Below are positions 53,346 through 61,880 of a DNA stretch of 64,000 nucleotides, in pieces. Each line of letters begins with the position of its first letter. Within the stretch, counting starts at the first letter, position 1. Source of the stretch: Saccharospirillum mangrovi (GTDB lineage Bacteria > Pseudomonadota > Gammaproteobacteria > Pseudomonadales > Natronospirillaceae); assembly GCF_003367315.1 (NCBI RefSeq), contig NZ_CP031415.1:1672001-1736000 (forward strand), read 5' to 3'. Under the pieces are notes generated by a model. The model made no database searches. It had not been told where the DNA came from and worked only from the letters and a program-made list of their open reading frames with translations. Position numbers and translations under genes: made by a program.

Positions 53346-54860
53346 TTATAACCAAAAAGACACCGCAAGATAACCCAGTATGGACATTACGAAGGTGTAA
53401 GGCAGGGCCATCAATACCATGCGGCCATAGGACAGCCGGATCAGTGGTGCGATGGCGGACGTCAGCAAGAACAGAAACGCAGCCTGACCGTTGGGCGTGG
53501 CCACTGAAGGCAAATTGGTGCCGGTGTTGATGGCAACCGTCAGTTGGTTGAAGTGCTCCAGATCAATAGCGCCGCTATCGAGTGCGGATTTCACTTCATT
53601 GATGTAAACGGTCGCGACGAAGACGTTATCGCTGATGGCCGACAACAAGCCGTTGGCGACGAAAAACATACCCGGCTGAACGGCTTCTGGCAGCGTCAGC
53701 ACCCAGGCAATGATCGGCGTAAACAAATGCTGGCTGTGGATGACGCCAACAATGGTGAAGAACACTACCAGTAGCGCGGTAAAGGGCAGGGCTTCTTCGA
53801 AGGCTTTACCCAGTTGGTGTTCATCGGTGACACCGTTCAAAGCGGTCAACAACACAATGACGCTGAGTCCGATCAAACCCACTTCGGCCAAATGGAATGC
53901 CAGGCCGGAAATCAGCCAAACAGCCACGGCAGCCTGAACCAGTAACTTAGTGACATCGCGACGGGTACGTTTGCTTTGCTGATGTGCTTCAAAGTCGGTC
54001 AGGATGGTGCGAACGGAGGCCGGGAGGCGAGCGCCGTATCCGAACCAGCGTAATTTTTCGAGCAGTACACAAGTGGTCAATCCAGCAGCCAGAACGGGGA
54101 TGGTGACCGGCGCCATGCGGAAGAAGAATTCACCAAAGTCCCAGCCGGCAATGTGAGCGATCAGCAAATTCTGCGGTTCGCCAACCAGAGTGCAAACCCC
54201 ACCCAAGGCAGTACCGATAGCGCCGTGCATCAACAACGACCGCAAAAAGCTACGGAACTCACTCAAATCCTGGCGATGCAGGTCTTCGACGGAGTCGTCT
54301 TCGTTGTGATTATGCTCGTGGTGTTGGAACGGCTTACCAGAGGCAACCTTGTGATAAACGCTGTAGAAACCAACGGCAACGCTGATCAATACGGCGGTGA
54401 CCGTTAGCGCATCCAAAAAAGCTGACAGAAACGCCGCGACGGAACAGAACATCAGCGACAAAAGTGATTTGGAGCGAATACCCAGCAGCAATTTGGTGAA
54501 GGTGAACAGCAGTAAGTCCTTCATGAAATAGATGCCGGCGACCATAAAGATCAACAACAAGATCACTGGGAAATTGACAGCGGCTTCGTGGTAAACCACT
54601 TCGGGGTTGGTCAAACCAATCAACACCGACTCCAGCGCCAGCAGCCCACCGGGTTGCAACGGGTAGCATTTCAATGCCATGGCCAGTGTAAAGATGAATT
54701 CGGCGATCAATAACCAACCGACCACATGGGGGCCAGCTTCGCCCAGCGCCCATAGCAGGATGGGGTTGACGATCAAAAAGCCCAAAATGATCTGCTTGTA
54801 CCAGGTTGGGCTATTGCCGAGAAAGTTCGAGACAACGGATTGAGTAAACGTAGTGCTCAT
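53346..54860 (-). CDS. nhaB: NhaB, Na+/H+ antiporter
   Basis: NhaB expels sodium in exchange for protons and helps keep the sodium gradient and pH. The 504-residue protein has about twelve membrane helices and closely follows E. coli NhaB (513) in order and motifs, including Tyr-Lys-Gln-Ile-Ile-Leu-Gly-Phe-Leu near the start, the Phe-Leu-Asp-Ala-Leu-Thr-Val segment and Ala-Ile-Ser-Asp-Asn-Val-Phe-Val-Ala. A His-rich cytoplasmic loop (His-His-Glu-His-Asn-His-Asn) is at about 180-187. No ribosome site precedes the ATG at 54860; a small upstream frame overlaps it. Confidence 0.94.
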   Translation of the reverse strand: MSTTFTQSVVSNFLGNSPTWYKQIILGFLIVNPILLWALGEAGPHVVGWLLIAEFIFTLAMALKCYPLQPGGLLALESVLIGLTNPEVVYHEAAVNFPVILLLIFMVAGIYFMKDLLLFTFTKLLLGIRSKSLLSLMFCSVAAFLSAFLDALTVTAVLISVAVGFYSVYHKVASGKPFQHHEHNHNEDDSVEDLHRQDLSEFRSFLRSLLMHGAIGTALGGVCTLVGEPQNLLIAHIAGWDFGEFFFRMAPVTIPVLAAGLTTCVLLEKLRWFGYGARLPASVRTILTDFEAHQQSKRTRRDVTKLLVQAAVAVWLISGLAFHLAEVGLIGLSVIVLLTALNGVTDEHQLGKAFEEALPFTALLVVFFTIVGVIHSQHLFTPIIAWVLTLPEAVQPGMFFVANGLLSAISDNVFVATVYINEVKSALDSGAIDLEHFNQLTVAINTGTNLPSVATPNGQAAFLFLLTSAIAPLIRLSYGRMVLMALPYTFVMSILGYLAVSFWL

Positions 54861-54916
54861 GGGGTGCTCATAGGAAAAGGGAAACCGGTTGGGAGCCCGT
54901 CGCGCTGGGGCGTCAT
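54857..54916 (-). CDS. possible upstream leader frame of nhaB (19 codons)
   Basis: Starting at the ATG read from 54916 and stopping in TGA at 54859-54857, this frame codes 19 residues, five of them Pro. Its stop overlaps the nhaB start in ATGA. GAGGAG lies only one base before its ATG, which is closer than usual. nhaB has no ribosome site of its own, so ribosomes finishing this frame might re-start on nhaB. It is too short to judge by coding statistics. Confidence 0.35.
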   Translation of the reverse strand: MTPQRDGLPTGFPFPMSTP

Positions 54917-55168
54917 ACTCCTCGAAAATGGGCGTTTAAACTACTCGTTTTGGTTGGTTTTTCAAGCGGTGCCAAGGAATAACTGCACATAGAATCGACA
55001 GGTGCTGTCGCTTGGGCACGCTTTTCTTGACCTGGTGAGTGTGGAAGACTGGAATGCTGTTATTAACCCCTTGTCTTCGGGAGGCTGCACGGAGCTTCAA
55101 GGGGTTCAATAAAGGGTTCAATTGCTCGGTTCAGCCGGGCATCACCGACCGAGAATAGAGGGCAGGTT
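54917..55168. other. intergenic region upstream of nhaB and a membrane protein gene
   Basis: The divergent gap between nhaB and the gene at 55169 is about 310 bases, or 252 without the leader frame. I see no convincing promoter. Two copies of GGGTTCAAT lie 12 bases apart at 55102-55110 and 55114-55122, next to the plus-strand gene. No sodium riboswitch or other known RNA fold could be recognised by eye. Confidence 0.4.
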
Positions 55169-55816
55169 ATGACGTATTGGCCGTTGCTGTTGATCCTGTT
55201 GCCAGTCTGCATCTTGTTGTTGTTTTTGGCAGTACGACTGCTGTTTCGTGGGGGTTGGGTTGGCGGTTTTCTGCGCGGCCTGATAGGCATTGGCAGTCTG
55301 CTGGTCATCGTATTGCTGGGTTATTTGGTGGTTGATCTGGCTGCGTATCGAGCGTTGCGCGCCGAGACCACCATTGCCACCTTGTCGTTTACTCAGTCCG
55401 GTCCACAGCGCTATGACGTGCAGCTGTCCCGGCTCGATGAAGACTCCGAAGAAAGCTATGAATTAACCGGAGACGAGTGGCAGCTGGATGCCCGCGTTCT
55501 GACTTGGACAGGGCCGTTGACGGTACTGGGCATGGAGCCGGTGTATCGCTTGGAGCGCTTGTCGGGGCGTTACCGTGACTTAACGCAAGAGCGTAGCGGT
55601 GACCGTCGCGTCCATTCTCTGGAAGAACGCAGCTGGCTGAGCATACAGCAATTTGAACCCTGGCTGCCCTGGGTGGATGCCCGTTTTGGCAGTGCTGCCT
55701 ATTTGCCGATGGTCGATGGTGGGATTTTTGAGGTGGGCTTAACGTCCCGAGGATTGGTCGCCCGGCCGGTTAATGAACCGGCGCGAGCGGCGGTGGGGAC
55801 TTGGAGTTCCGAATAA
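55169..55816 (+). CDS. uncharacterised membrane-anchored protein
   Basis: A 215-residue protein with two N-terminal transmembrane helices (about 3-24 and 34-57) and a periplasmic or cytoplasmic beta-rich domain of about 150 residues. Conserved-looking elements are Trp-Gln-Leu-Asp-Ala-Arg, Gly-Met-Glu-Pro-Val-Tyr-Arg-Leu-Glu-Arg-Leu-Ser-Gly-Arg-Tyr and a Pro-Trp-Val-Asp-Ala-x-Phe-Gly-Ser stretch. Similar proteins in Pseudomonas have been labelled as multidrug or cation transporters, but two helices cannot form such a pump, so I leave it unnamed. It stands alone and converges on the SCP2 gene. Confidence 0.75.
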   Translation: MTYWPLLLILLPVCILLLFLAVRLLFRGGWVGGFLRGLIGIGSLLVIVLLGYLVVDLAAYRALRAETTIATLSFTQSGPQRYDVQLSRLDEDSEESYELTGDEWQLDARVLTWTGPLTVLGMEPVYRLERLSGRYRDLTQERSGDRRVHSLEERSWLSIQQFEPWLPWVDARFGSAAYLPMVDGGIFEVGLTSRGLVARPVNEPARAAVGTWSSE

Positions 55817-55844
55817 TAATCTGACTGTCGAAAGGGTTTGTCGA

Positions 55845-56159
55845 TCAGAGTGAAAACAAGTCCGACAGTCGAGTCGCCAACATCATGTCGCCTTCAGTGC
55901 GCAGACGACCGGCCATAAATGCCTGCATGCCGTTGAGCTCGCCGGAGGCGATGTCTTGCAGAGTATCGGCGTCCATCAGCAGGGTTACGCTGGGGTCGTC
56001 GTGCTCACCTTCGCCTAATTCACACTGACCGTTTTTCACCACCAGGTGGTAGGTGGCTTCGTCTTCGATGGCGAATTGGAAGACTTCGTCCATGTCGCCG
56101 GCAGCATCCGCATCGAACCGGGATTGAATGGTATTGAAGAGTTCAGCAGTCGTAGCCAT
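55845..56159 (-). CDS. SCP2 sterol-transfer family protein
   Basis: A 104-residue SCP2-type lipid-binding protein. The fold is recognised by Gln-Phe-Ala-Ile-Glu-Asp-Glu-Ala-Thr-Tyr-His-Leu-Val-Val-Lys, the Asp-Asp-Pro-Ser-Val-Thr-Leu strand, and the Gln-Ala-Phe-Met-Ala-Gly-Arg-Leu helix. Such proteins bind fatty acyl-CoA or other lipids in the cytoplasm. The start is the ATG read from 56159, after AGGAG at eight bases; the frame upstream has no support. A PsrA-like palindrome lies 62 bases upstream, shared with sohB. Confidence 0.87.
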   Translation of the reverse strand: MATTAELFNTIQSRFDADAAGDMDEVFQFAIEDEATYHLVVKNGQCELGEGEHDDPSVTLLMDADTLQDIASGELNGMQAFMAGRLRTEGDMMLATRLSDLFSL

Positions 56160-56220
56160 CTTGTGTCTCCTGTGCATGGGCTCCGGAAGTTTGGCATTGT
56201 AGGAGCCGCCCAAAACGAAA

Positions 56221-56248
56221 TCAAACGTATGTTTGAAACGAAGGTTTG
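56221..56248. promoter_or_regulatory. PsrA-like operator between the SCP2 gene and sohB
   Basis: TCAAAC-GTAT-GTTTGA at 56221-56236 is a perfect palindrome with the core CAAAC-N4-GTTTG, the same as at 20370-20383. A further half-site GTTTG is at 56244-56248. It lies between divergent genes, 33 bases before the sohB start. Confidence 0.6.
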
Positions 56249-56280
56249 ATTCATGAATTGTCGATGCAAGGAGCCACGGT

Positions 56281-57285
56281 GTGTGGAGTGATTACTGGTT
56301 GTTTCTATTAAAAGCCCTGACGGTTGCCGTGGTGATCGTCGTTGTTATCGGGGCCATTGCCCGCAGTGCACGGTCCGGCCAGGGCGGTGCCCAGCACCGT
56401 GGCCGGCTGGTGGTGCGGACCTTGAATGAGCGCTTTCGCCGGCAGGCCGATGCCATTCGCCATCAAGTGTTCGATAAGAAGTCGCTCAAGGCGCATCAAA
56501 AGTCGGAAAAAGCGCGCTTGAAAGCGGACAAGGACAAGACGCCTGAGCGCGTCTGGGTGTTGAACTTCAAAGGCGACATTCAGGCGTCCCAGGTGACCTC
56601 GTTGCGTGAAGAAATTAATGCGTTGCTGGCCGTTGCCAAGGCCGGGGAGGAGGTGGTGCTGGTCTTGGAGAGCCCTGGCGGTGCCGTCAGTGGCTATGGT
56701 CTGGCCGCGTCGCAATTGAAACGCTTACGCGACGCCGGCCTGAAATTGACTGTCTGTGTCGACAAGGTTGCCGCCAGCGGTGGCTATATGATGGCGTGTA
56801 TTGCGGATCGGATTTTGGCGGCACCGTTCGCCATGGTTGGTTCCATCGGCGTGTTGGCGCAGGTACCGAACGTGCACAATCTGCTGAAACGTCACGATGT
56901 CGATGTCGAGGTGTTAACCGCGGGTAAACACAAAGCGCCGTTGACCTTGATGGGTGAGAAGACGGAAGCCGGTCGGCAGAAGTTTCTCGATGATCTGGAA
57001 GCCATTCATCGTCGTTTTAAAGCCTTGGTGGGGCGTTATCGCCCTCAGTTGGATTTGGCTCAGGTAACCGAAGGGGATTTCTGGTTGGCGGAAGACGCGT
57101 TGGAGCTGCAATTGATCGATGAAATTGGCACCAGCGATGATTATCTGATGCGCCAGATCGACGCCAAAGAGTTGGTCTCGGTCAGTTGGAAGCCGCAACG
57201 CCGCTTGGATGTTCGGGTTCGGTCAGCAGCGTCGGCGGCAACGGAAGGCATGATCAGTCGTTTATCGCAGCGAATTTTGCCCTAG
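56281..57285 (+). CDS. sohB: SohB, S49-family membrane peptidase
   Basis: SohB is an inner-membrane relative of signal peptide peptidase A. The 334-residue protein has one N-terminal membrane helix (about 5-27), a charged coiled region (about 50-85) and the peptidase core with Val-Leu-Glu-Ser-Pro-Gly-Gly-Ala-Val, the nucleophile Ser in Ala-Ala-Ser-Gly-Gly-Tyr, and Gly-Ser-Ile-Gly-Val. The catalytic Lys follows in the Gly-Lys-His-Lys-Ala-Pro region. The GTG start at 56281 is set by AAGGAG seven bases before it. A strong terminator follows. Confidence 0.92.
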   Translation: MWSDYWLFLLKALTVAVVIVVVIGAIARSARSGQGGAQHRGRLVVRTLNERFRRQADAIRHQVFDKKSLKAHQKSEKARLKADKDKTPERVWVLNFKGDIQASQVTSLREEINALLAVAKAGEEVVLVLESPGGAVSGYGLAASQLKRLRDAGLKLTVCVDKVAASGGYMMACIADRILAAPFAMVGSIGVLAQVPNVHNLLKRHDVDVEVLTAGKHKAPLTLMGEKTEAGRQKFLDDLEAIHRRFKALVGRYRPQLDLAQVTEGDFWLAEDALELQLIDEIGTSDDYLMRQIDAKELVSVSWKPQRRLDVRVRSAASAATEGMISRLSQRILP

Positions 57286-57309
57286 TGACAGGGCTGTATT
57301 CCGACCCAT

Positions 57310-57337
57310 AAAAAAGCCGGCGATCGCCGGCTTTTTT
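57310..57337. terminator. bidirectional terminator between sohB and mltD
   Basis: AAAAAA-GCCGGC (57310-57321), loop GATC, GCCGGC-TTTTTT (57326-57337). The 12-base arms are perfect, and both converging genes are served. Confidence 0.95.
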
Positions 57338-57339
57338 AT

Positions 57340-59082
57340 TTAATTGATGCGCGTGACATCCACATACAGTGTTAGCCGTTGCCCGGGCTGAATGTATGGT
57401 TGGTCGATGCTGTTCCAGCGCTCAATGTCATTGACGCGAACGTTGAATTTGTTGGCGATGCGCGACAGTGAGTCACCAGACCGCACCACATAGCCTACCT
57501 TGCGCACCACTTCGCGATTGGTCCGGGCGACGCTGGGGTTGTTGGCGTCCAGCCAGATCGCCAGGGTCTGTCCTGGGCGCAAGACATCGCGCGGCGCCAT
57601 GTTGTTCCACCGTGCCAGGTTGCCGACACTGACGCCGTACTCACGTGAAATATCCCAGAAAGTGTCGCCACCACGGACAACATAGTTAACCCGAGTGCGG
57701 TTGCTGCCCGCCAAAGCATTTTGAGTGCGAGCCAGACGCTGACCGGCGCTGAGTGCGTAGTCGCTGGACCTGGCTGAGGCGATTGGAATCATCAAGGCGT
57801 CGCCAGCGCGGATCATACTGCCAGATAAATCGTTGGCGTCTTGCAGCATGTCGACGGTGACGTTAAAACGACCAGCAATGCTGAGCAGTGAATCGCCGGG
57901 TTTGATGGTGTAACGCTGCCAGGTCATGCGTGACTCGGGCGGCAGATCCACCAGTTGGTCACGAAACCCTTGTGCTTTGTCCGCGTAGACCAGCAGGCGG
58001 TGAGGCCCGTCGGGATTGGTTGCCCACTGGTTGTAGCCCGGGTTCAGCAGGTAGAGGTCACTGAGGTCCATGTCGGCCAATTGTGCAGCCTGGGCCAAAT
58101 CGATCTGGCCGCCAACTTCGACCACTTCAAAATAAGGCTGCGTGCTGACCAGTGGCAATTCAATGCCATAGGCTTCCGGCGAATGAATCAGTTTGGCCAG
58201 AGCGAACATCTTAGGCACATAGGCTTCGGTTTCACGAGGCAAATCCAGGTGCCAGAAATCGGTGGGGCGCCCTGCGGACTCGTTGCGTCGAACCGCACGC
58301 AAGACCGTACCCGGCCCTGAATTGTAGGCCGCCAGGGCCAGCAGCCAATCGCCGTCAAACATTTGGTTCAGACGATCCAGATATTCCAACGCCGCCCGAG
58401 TGGAATCGACCACGTCACGGCGACCGTCGTACCACCAGTCCTGCTTCAGGCCGTACATCCGTCCGGTTGACGGAATGAATTGCCACATGCCAGCAGCACT
58501 GCCGTGTGAATAGGCAAACGGGTCGAAAGCACTTTCAACGATGGGCAGCAGTGCCAGGTCGAGTGGCATGTCCCGCGCCTGTAATTCTTCGACGATAAAG
58601 TACATATACCGACCAGCGCGGTCGCTGACTCGGTTGATGTAGCTTTGGTGGCTGGCGTACCAGCGTAACTGAGCGGTAATGCGCGGGTTGTCCAGGCTGA
58701 CGTCAAATTGAAAACCGCGGCGCAATGTCTGATAGAGGTCGTCCGGGTAATGCGAATAAGGGTCGTAGACCGCACGCGCTCGGGTGATTTCTTCGGTCAG
58801 ATCTGGATGAGTGGAAAAGACATCCTGAGTGACCAGCAGTGTTTCCAACAGCGGGTCATACACCGGTTCTGAGAATGGCATCTTCAACGGCGGGCGCGGC
58901 ATGATGGCCGGATAACCCGCATCGAGATCCAAGCCGGCCGATCGCACGGTCTGCTCGATAGGGGTGCTTTTGCCAAACCAGGATTGAGGAATGCTTGAGA
59001 GGGAAGAACCGCCCAGGGTGCTGCAGCCACTTACCAGGATGCTGGTCAGGGCCGTTGGTAACAGATAACGATTTAAAAGCAT
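57340..59082 (-). CDS. mltD: MltD, membrane-bound lytic murein transglycosylase D
   Basis: MltD cleaves peptidoglycan glycan strands. The 580-residue lipoprotein has a signal with lipobox Leu-Val-Ser-Gly-Cys, an SLT domain with catalytic Glu in Leu-Pro-Ile-Val-Glu-Ser-Ala-Phe and the Gly-Met-Trp-Gln-Phe-Ile-Pro and Ala-Tyr-Asn-Ser-Gly-Pro-Gly motifs, and three C-terminal LysM domains (about 395-440, 468-512 and 533-577). The start is the ATG read from 59082, just before the signal peptide; the frame is open to 59184. The usual order in E. coli is mltD-gloB-yafS-rnhA-dnaQ; gloB is absent here. Confidence 0.93.
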   Translation of the reverse strand: MLLNRYLLPTALTSILVSGCSTLGGSSLSSIPQSWFGKSTPIEQTVRSAGLDLDAGYPAIMPRPPLKMPFSEPVYDPLLETLLVTQDVFSTHPDLTEEITRARAVYDPYSHYPDDLYQTLRRGFQFDVSLDNPRITAQLRWYASHQSYINRVSDRAGRYMYFIVEELQARDMPLDLALLPIVESAFDPFAYSHGSAAGMWQFIPSTGRMYGLKQDWWYDGRRDVVDSTRAALEYLDRLNQMFDGDWLLALAAYNSGPGTVLRAVRRNESAGRPTDFWHLDLPRETEAYVPKMFALAKLIHSPEAYGIELPLVSTQPYFEVVEVGGQIDLAQAAQLADMDLSDLYLLNPGYNQWATNPDGPHRLLVYADKAQGFRDQLVDLPPESRMTWQRYTIKPGDSLLSIAGRFNVTVDMLQDANDLSGSMIRAGDALMIPIASARSSDYALSAGQRLARTQNALAGSNRTRVNYVVRGGDTFWDISREYGVSVGNLARWNNMAPRDVLRPGQTLAIWLDANNPSVARTNREVVRKVGYVVRSGDSLSRIANKFNVRVNDIERWNSIDQPYIQPGQRLTLYVDVTRIN

Positions 59083-59219
59083 GCAGTGGGTCGCTTGGGT
59101 TTTGAAGCCAGTATCGGTTTGGGCGATAATTCTATGTTGGCAGTGGGGGTGCCGCAAGTGGACGCTATTGTGCCTGGCGCTCAACGAAGAAGGTCCCCGT
59201 TTACAACTGAGAGAATGTT

Positions 59220-60008
59220 TTGAACAAGCAGATAGGTCAGCGATTCAAACATCTGTTGCGCACTGGGCCGCCGCATGTGGCATCTCAGGAAGCTTCGCTG
59301 TCGCGGTGGTATCAGTCGGCCCTTGGTCAGCGGCTCATCGAAACAGAACGCGAACTGGTTGCTTTGGGTTTGGCGGGTCGTTTTGGTTCCCATTTGTTGC
59401 AGCTCGACAGCGGCTGGCATGAGCCGTTGTTTGAACAGCGACTCTACGGCTGTGGCACCTTGGTGTGTCAGTTGGACAATCGCGCTCCCTGTCCCGTTGT
59501 GCGTGCCGATGCTGAGGCCTTGCCATTTGAGCCGGAAAGTATTGATGCCCTGGTGATGCATCACACCTTGGATCAATGCGATAACCCGTATCAGGCTGTT
59601 CGCGAAGCGGCGCATGTGCTTCGACCGGGTGGGCTTTTGGTGATTGTCGGGTTTAACCCGTTCAGTACCTGGGGAATGCGCGCCATGTTGAGCCGCGTTC
59701 AATCGGGTGTATGGCGATCTCGTTTTATTCGCAGCGGGCGGGTGGCTGATTGGATGCAGTTGCTGGATTTCGAATTGGAACGTCAGGAAAAGCATCTGTT
59801 TATTCCACCCTATAATCGTCCGGAATGGATGGGGCGCATGAATGTGCTCAGTCGGATGCAACGACGTCTGATGCCTGTTAGCGGTGCGGTTTATTTGCTG
59901 GTCGGCTGTAAGCAGGTTGCCGGACGAATTAATGGTCGGCCGCGTTGGCGGGCCCGCCCAGTTCTCAAATCTGGCCTAACCGGTCAGACGATCAAGGAAT
60001 CTTTATGA
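59220..60008 (+). CDS. yafS: YafS-like SAM-dependent methyltransferase
   Basis: A 262-residue protein of the Methyltransf_11 type. The acidic-loop region Asp-Ala-Glu-Ala-Leu-Pro-Phe is at about 95-101 and His-Val-Leu-Arg-Pro-Gly-Gly-Leu at about 128-135. The classic Gly-x-Gly loop is degenerate (Tyr-Gly-Cys-Gly). Substrate is unknown. The TTG at 59220 is the start of the frame, in the divergent gap from mltD. The neighbours rnhA and dnaQ are those of E. coli yafS. Its TGA overlaps the rnhA ATG by 4 bases. Confidence 0.83.
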   Translation: MNKQIGQRFKHLLRTGPPHVASQEASLSRWYQSALGQRLIETERELVALGLAGRFGSHLLQLDSGWHEPLFEQRLYGCGTLVCQLDNRAPCPVVRADAEALPFEPESIDALVMHHTLDQCDNPYQAVREAAHVLRPGGLLVIVGFNPFSTWGMRAMLSRVQSGVWRSRFIRSGRVADWMQLLDFELERQEKHLFIPPYNRPEWMGRMNVLSRMQRRLMPVSGAVYLLVGCKQVAGRINGRPRWRARPVLKSGLTGQTIKESL

Positions 60009-60451
60009 GTGACGCTGTCACCTTGTACACGGATGGTGCCTGTCGAGGTAATCCAGGCCCAGGCGGATGGGGTGTGTTAATGCGCTCTGGCGCACATGAA
60101 AAAACACTGCACGGTGGTGAAGCGGAAACCACCAACAATCGAATGGAGTTGATGGCCGCCATTGTAGGATTGGAATCGTTAAAGCGGCGCTGTCAGGTGG
60201 ATTTGTATACCGACTCGCAATACGTCCGCAAAGGCATCACCGAATGGATTCACGGCTGGAAGCGTAACGGCTGGAAGACCGCGAGCAAGCAACCCGTCAA
60301 AAATCAGGATTTGTGGCAACGCCTGGACCAACAGATTGGCAAACATCAGGTTGAATGGCATTGGGTAAAAGGACACGCTGGTGTGGATGGCAATGAGCGC
60401 GCGGATGCGTTGGCCAATCAGGGCGTCGATGAAATCATCAGGAAGGGCTGA
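60005..60451 (+). CDS. rnhA: RnhA, ribonuclease HI
   Basis: RnhA degrades the RNA strand of RNA-DNA hybrids. The 148-residue protein has the catalytic set Asp (Tyr-Thr-Asp-Gly-Ala-Cys), Glu (Asn-Asn-Arg-Met-Glu-Leu), Asp (Tyr-Thr-Asp-Ser-Gln-Tyr) and Asp near the end (Asn-Glu-Arg-Ala-Asp), plus the basic handle Trp-Lys-Arg-Asn-Gly-Trp. ATG 60005 overlaps the previous stop; the longer frame is not supported. dnaQ starts one base after its stop. Confidence 0.97.
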   Translation: MSDAVTLYTDGACRGNPGPGGWGVLMRSGAHEKTLHGGEAETTNNRMELMAAIVGLESLKRRCQVDLYTDSQYVRKGITEWIHGWKRNGWKTASKQPVKNQDLWQRLDQQIGKHQVEWHWVKGHAGVDGNERADALANQGVDEIIRKG

Positions 60452-60452
60452 G

Positions 60453-61181
60453 ATGCGTCAAATCGTATTGGATACAGAAACTACGGGTTTGAGCCCGAAT
60501 AAAGGTGACCGCATTGTTGAAGTCGGTTGCGTTGAACTGATTGGTCGTAAACACACCGGGCGCCACTTTCATTATTACGTCAACCCTGAGCGAGACATTC
60601 CGGCTGAAGTCGTTGCCGTCCACGGTATCGACAATGAGAAAGTAAAAGACTCACCCAAGTTTCGGGATATTGCTGAAGAGTTCTGGCAGTTTGTCGCGGG
60701 TGCCGAGTTGGTGATTCACAACGCCGCCTTCGACATGGGCTTTTTACAGATGGAGTTTGATCGTCTGGCCACCGAAGGACGTTCATTTGGCAGGCTGGCA
60801 GAGCATTGCTCCGTGCTCGACACTTTGATGTTGGCGCGAGAGAAACACCCGGGTGCCAAGGCGTCGTTGGATGCATTGTGCAAACGATACGGCATCGACA
60901 ATAGCCACCGAACACTTCACGGGGCGCTGTTGGACTCGGAAATTCTCGCTGACGTCTACCTGATGATGACTGGTGGGCAGACAGCGCTGATTCTTGATGA
61001 GGAACCGGCTGAGTCAGAGCAGGAAGAGGTGAGTTTTGATGCCAGCGCTATTTTGGCATCGGGTGAGCGATTGACCGTAGTACGCCCAACCGAAATGGAA
61101 CTGGATGCACATCAACAGATGTTGGCGATGATCGAGAAGGCTTCCGGAGCCGCGCCGTTGTGGCACGGCCGGAGCAAATGA
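60453..61181 (+). CDS. dnaQ: DnaQ, DNA polymerase III epsilon (proofreading) subunit
   Basis: DnaQ supplies 3'-5' proofreading to the replicative polymerase. The 242-residue protein has Asp-Thr-Glu-Thr-Thr-Gly-Leu (motif I), His-Asn-Ala-Ala-Phe-Asp (motif II) and the His/Asp of motif III in His-Gly-Ala-Leu-Leu-Asp-Ser. The C-terminal 60 residues would bind the alpha subunit; no clear Gln-Leu-Ser-Leu-Pro-Leu-type clamp motif was seen. AGGAAGG precedes ATG 60453. It converges on lexA with only 16 bases between. Confidence 0.96.
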   Translation: MRQIVLDTETTGLSPNKGDRIVEVGCVELIGRKHTGRHFHYYVNPERDIPAEVVAVHGIDNEKVKDSPKFRDIAEEFWQFVAGAELVIHNAAFDMGFLQMEFDRLATEGRSFGRLAEHCSVLDTLMLAREKHPGAKASLDALCKRYGIDNSHRTLHGALLDSEILADVYLMMTGGQTALILDEEPAESEQEEVSFDASAILASGERLTVVRPTEMELDAHQQMLAMIEKASGAAPLWHGRSK

Positions 61182-61197
61182 ACTGAACCGTGAGGTG

Positions 61198-61806
61198 TCA
61201 GTGCAGGGTTCTACGAATGACCCCGACGTACAGACCTTCAATGGCAAAGTCGTCTTGTTGCAAGTCGACAATGATCGGATCGAAGTCGGAGTTTTCAGGA
61301 TAGAGCGTTACAATGGCACCTTGGCGCTCATAGCGTTTCACCGTGACGTCTTCACCAACTCGGGCAACGACAATGTCGCCGTTCCGGGCTTGGTCCGTTT
61401 TGTGAACTGCAATGAGATCGTCTTCCAGAATGCCAATGTCTTTCATGCTCAGCCCCTGAACCTGAAGTAAGTAATCCGCTTTGGGTGAGAACAGACCGGT
61501 CGGAATTTCAATGAATTCCTCAATCTGTTCCTGAGCCAGGATGGGTGAACCAGCGGCAACCCGTCCGACAACTGGAATACCCGCTTCGGACTCTGATTCA
61601 GGCAGACGGATACCTCGGGATGCGCCTGATACCATTTCAATCGCACCTTTGCGGGCCAGTGCTTTGAGATGTTCTTCGGCGGCATTGGGGGACTTAAAAC
61701 CGAGTTTCTGGGCAATTTCTGCCCGAGTCGGAGGATAGCCAGTGGCGCCCAGGTGCTCTTTTATGATATCCAGCACCTCTTGTTGACGAGCGGTCAGTTT
61801 CAGCAT
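61198..61806 (-). CDS. lexA: LexA, SOS repressor
   Basis: LexA represses DNA-damage genes and cuts itself when RecA is active. The 202-residue protein has the winged helix N-terminus, the cleavage site Ala85-Gly86 (in Val-Ala-Ala-Gly-Ser-Pro), and the catalytic Ser120 and Lys157. All positions agree with E. coli LexA (202 residues). Two SOS boxes stand directly upstream, one perfect in its CTGT/ACAG ends, so self-repression is expected. Confidence 0.97.
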   Translation of the reverse strand: MLKLTARQQEVLDIIKEHLGATGYPPTRAEIAQKLGFKSPNAAEEHLKALARKGAIEMVSGASRGIRLPESESEAGIPVVGRVAAGSPILAQEQIEEFIEIPTGLFSPKADYLLQVQGLSMKDIGILEDDLIAVHKTDQARNGDIVVARVGEDVTVKRYERQGAIVTLYPENSDFDPIIVDLQQDDFAIEGLYVGVIRRTLH

Positions 61807-61815
61807 AGTGTCGCC

Positions 61816-61831
61816 CTGTTTTTTTATACAG
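61816..61831. promoter_or_regulatory. LexA (SOS) box 1
   Basis: CTGTTTTTTTATACAG, i.e. CTGT-N8-ACAG with exact ends, 9 bases before the lexA start. It lies in the gap shared with the divergent hydrolase-like gene. Confidence 0.92.
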
Positions 61832-61834
61832 TAG

Positions 61835-61850
61835 CTGGGATTATATACAG
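61835..61850. promoter_or_regulatory. LexA (SOS) box 2
   Basis: CTGGGATTATATACAG has one mismatch (CTGG for CTGT) against CTGT-N8-ACAG. It is 3 bases from box 1, the tandem arrangement known for lexA in E. coli, and 30 bases before the start of the divergent gene. Confidence 0.75.
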
Positions 61851-61880
61851 GCTACGCTCACTGTAAAGGACTCAAAAGGC

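Noticed and set aside
55169-55816. multidrug or cation efflux pump
   Set aside because: Only two membrane helices are present, too few for a transporter of that kind.
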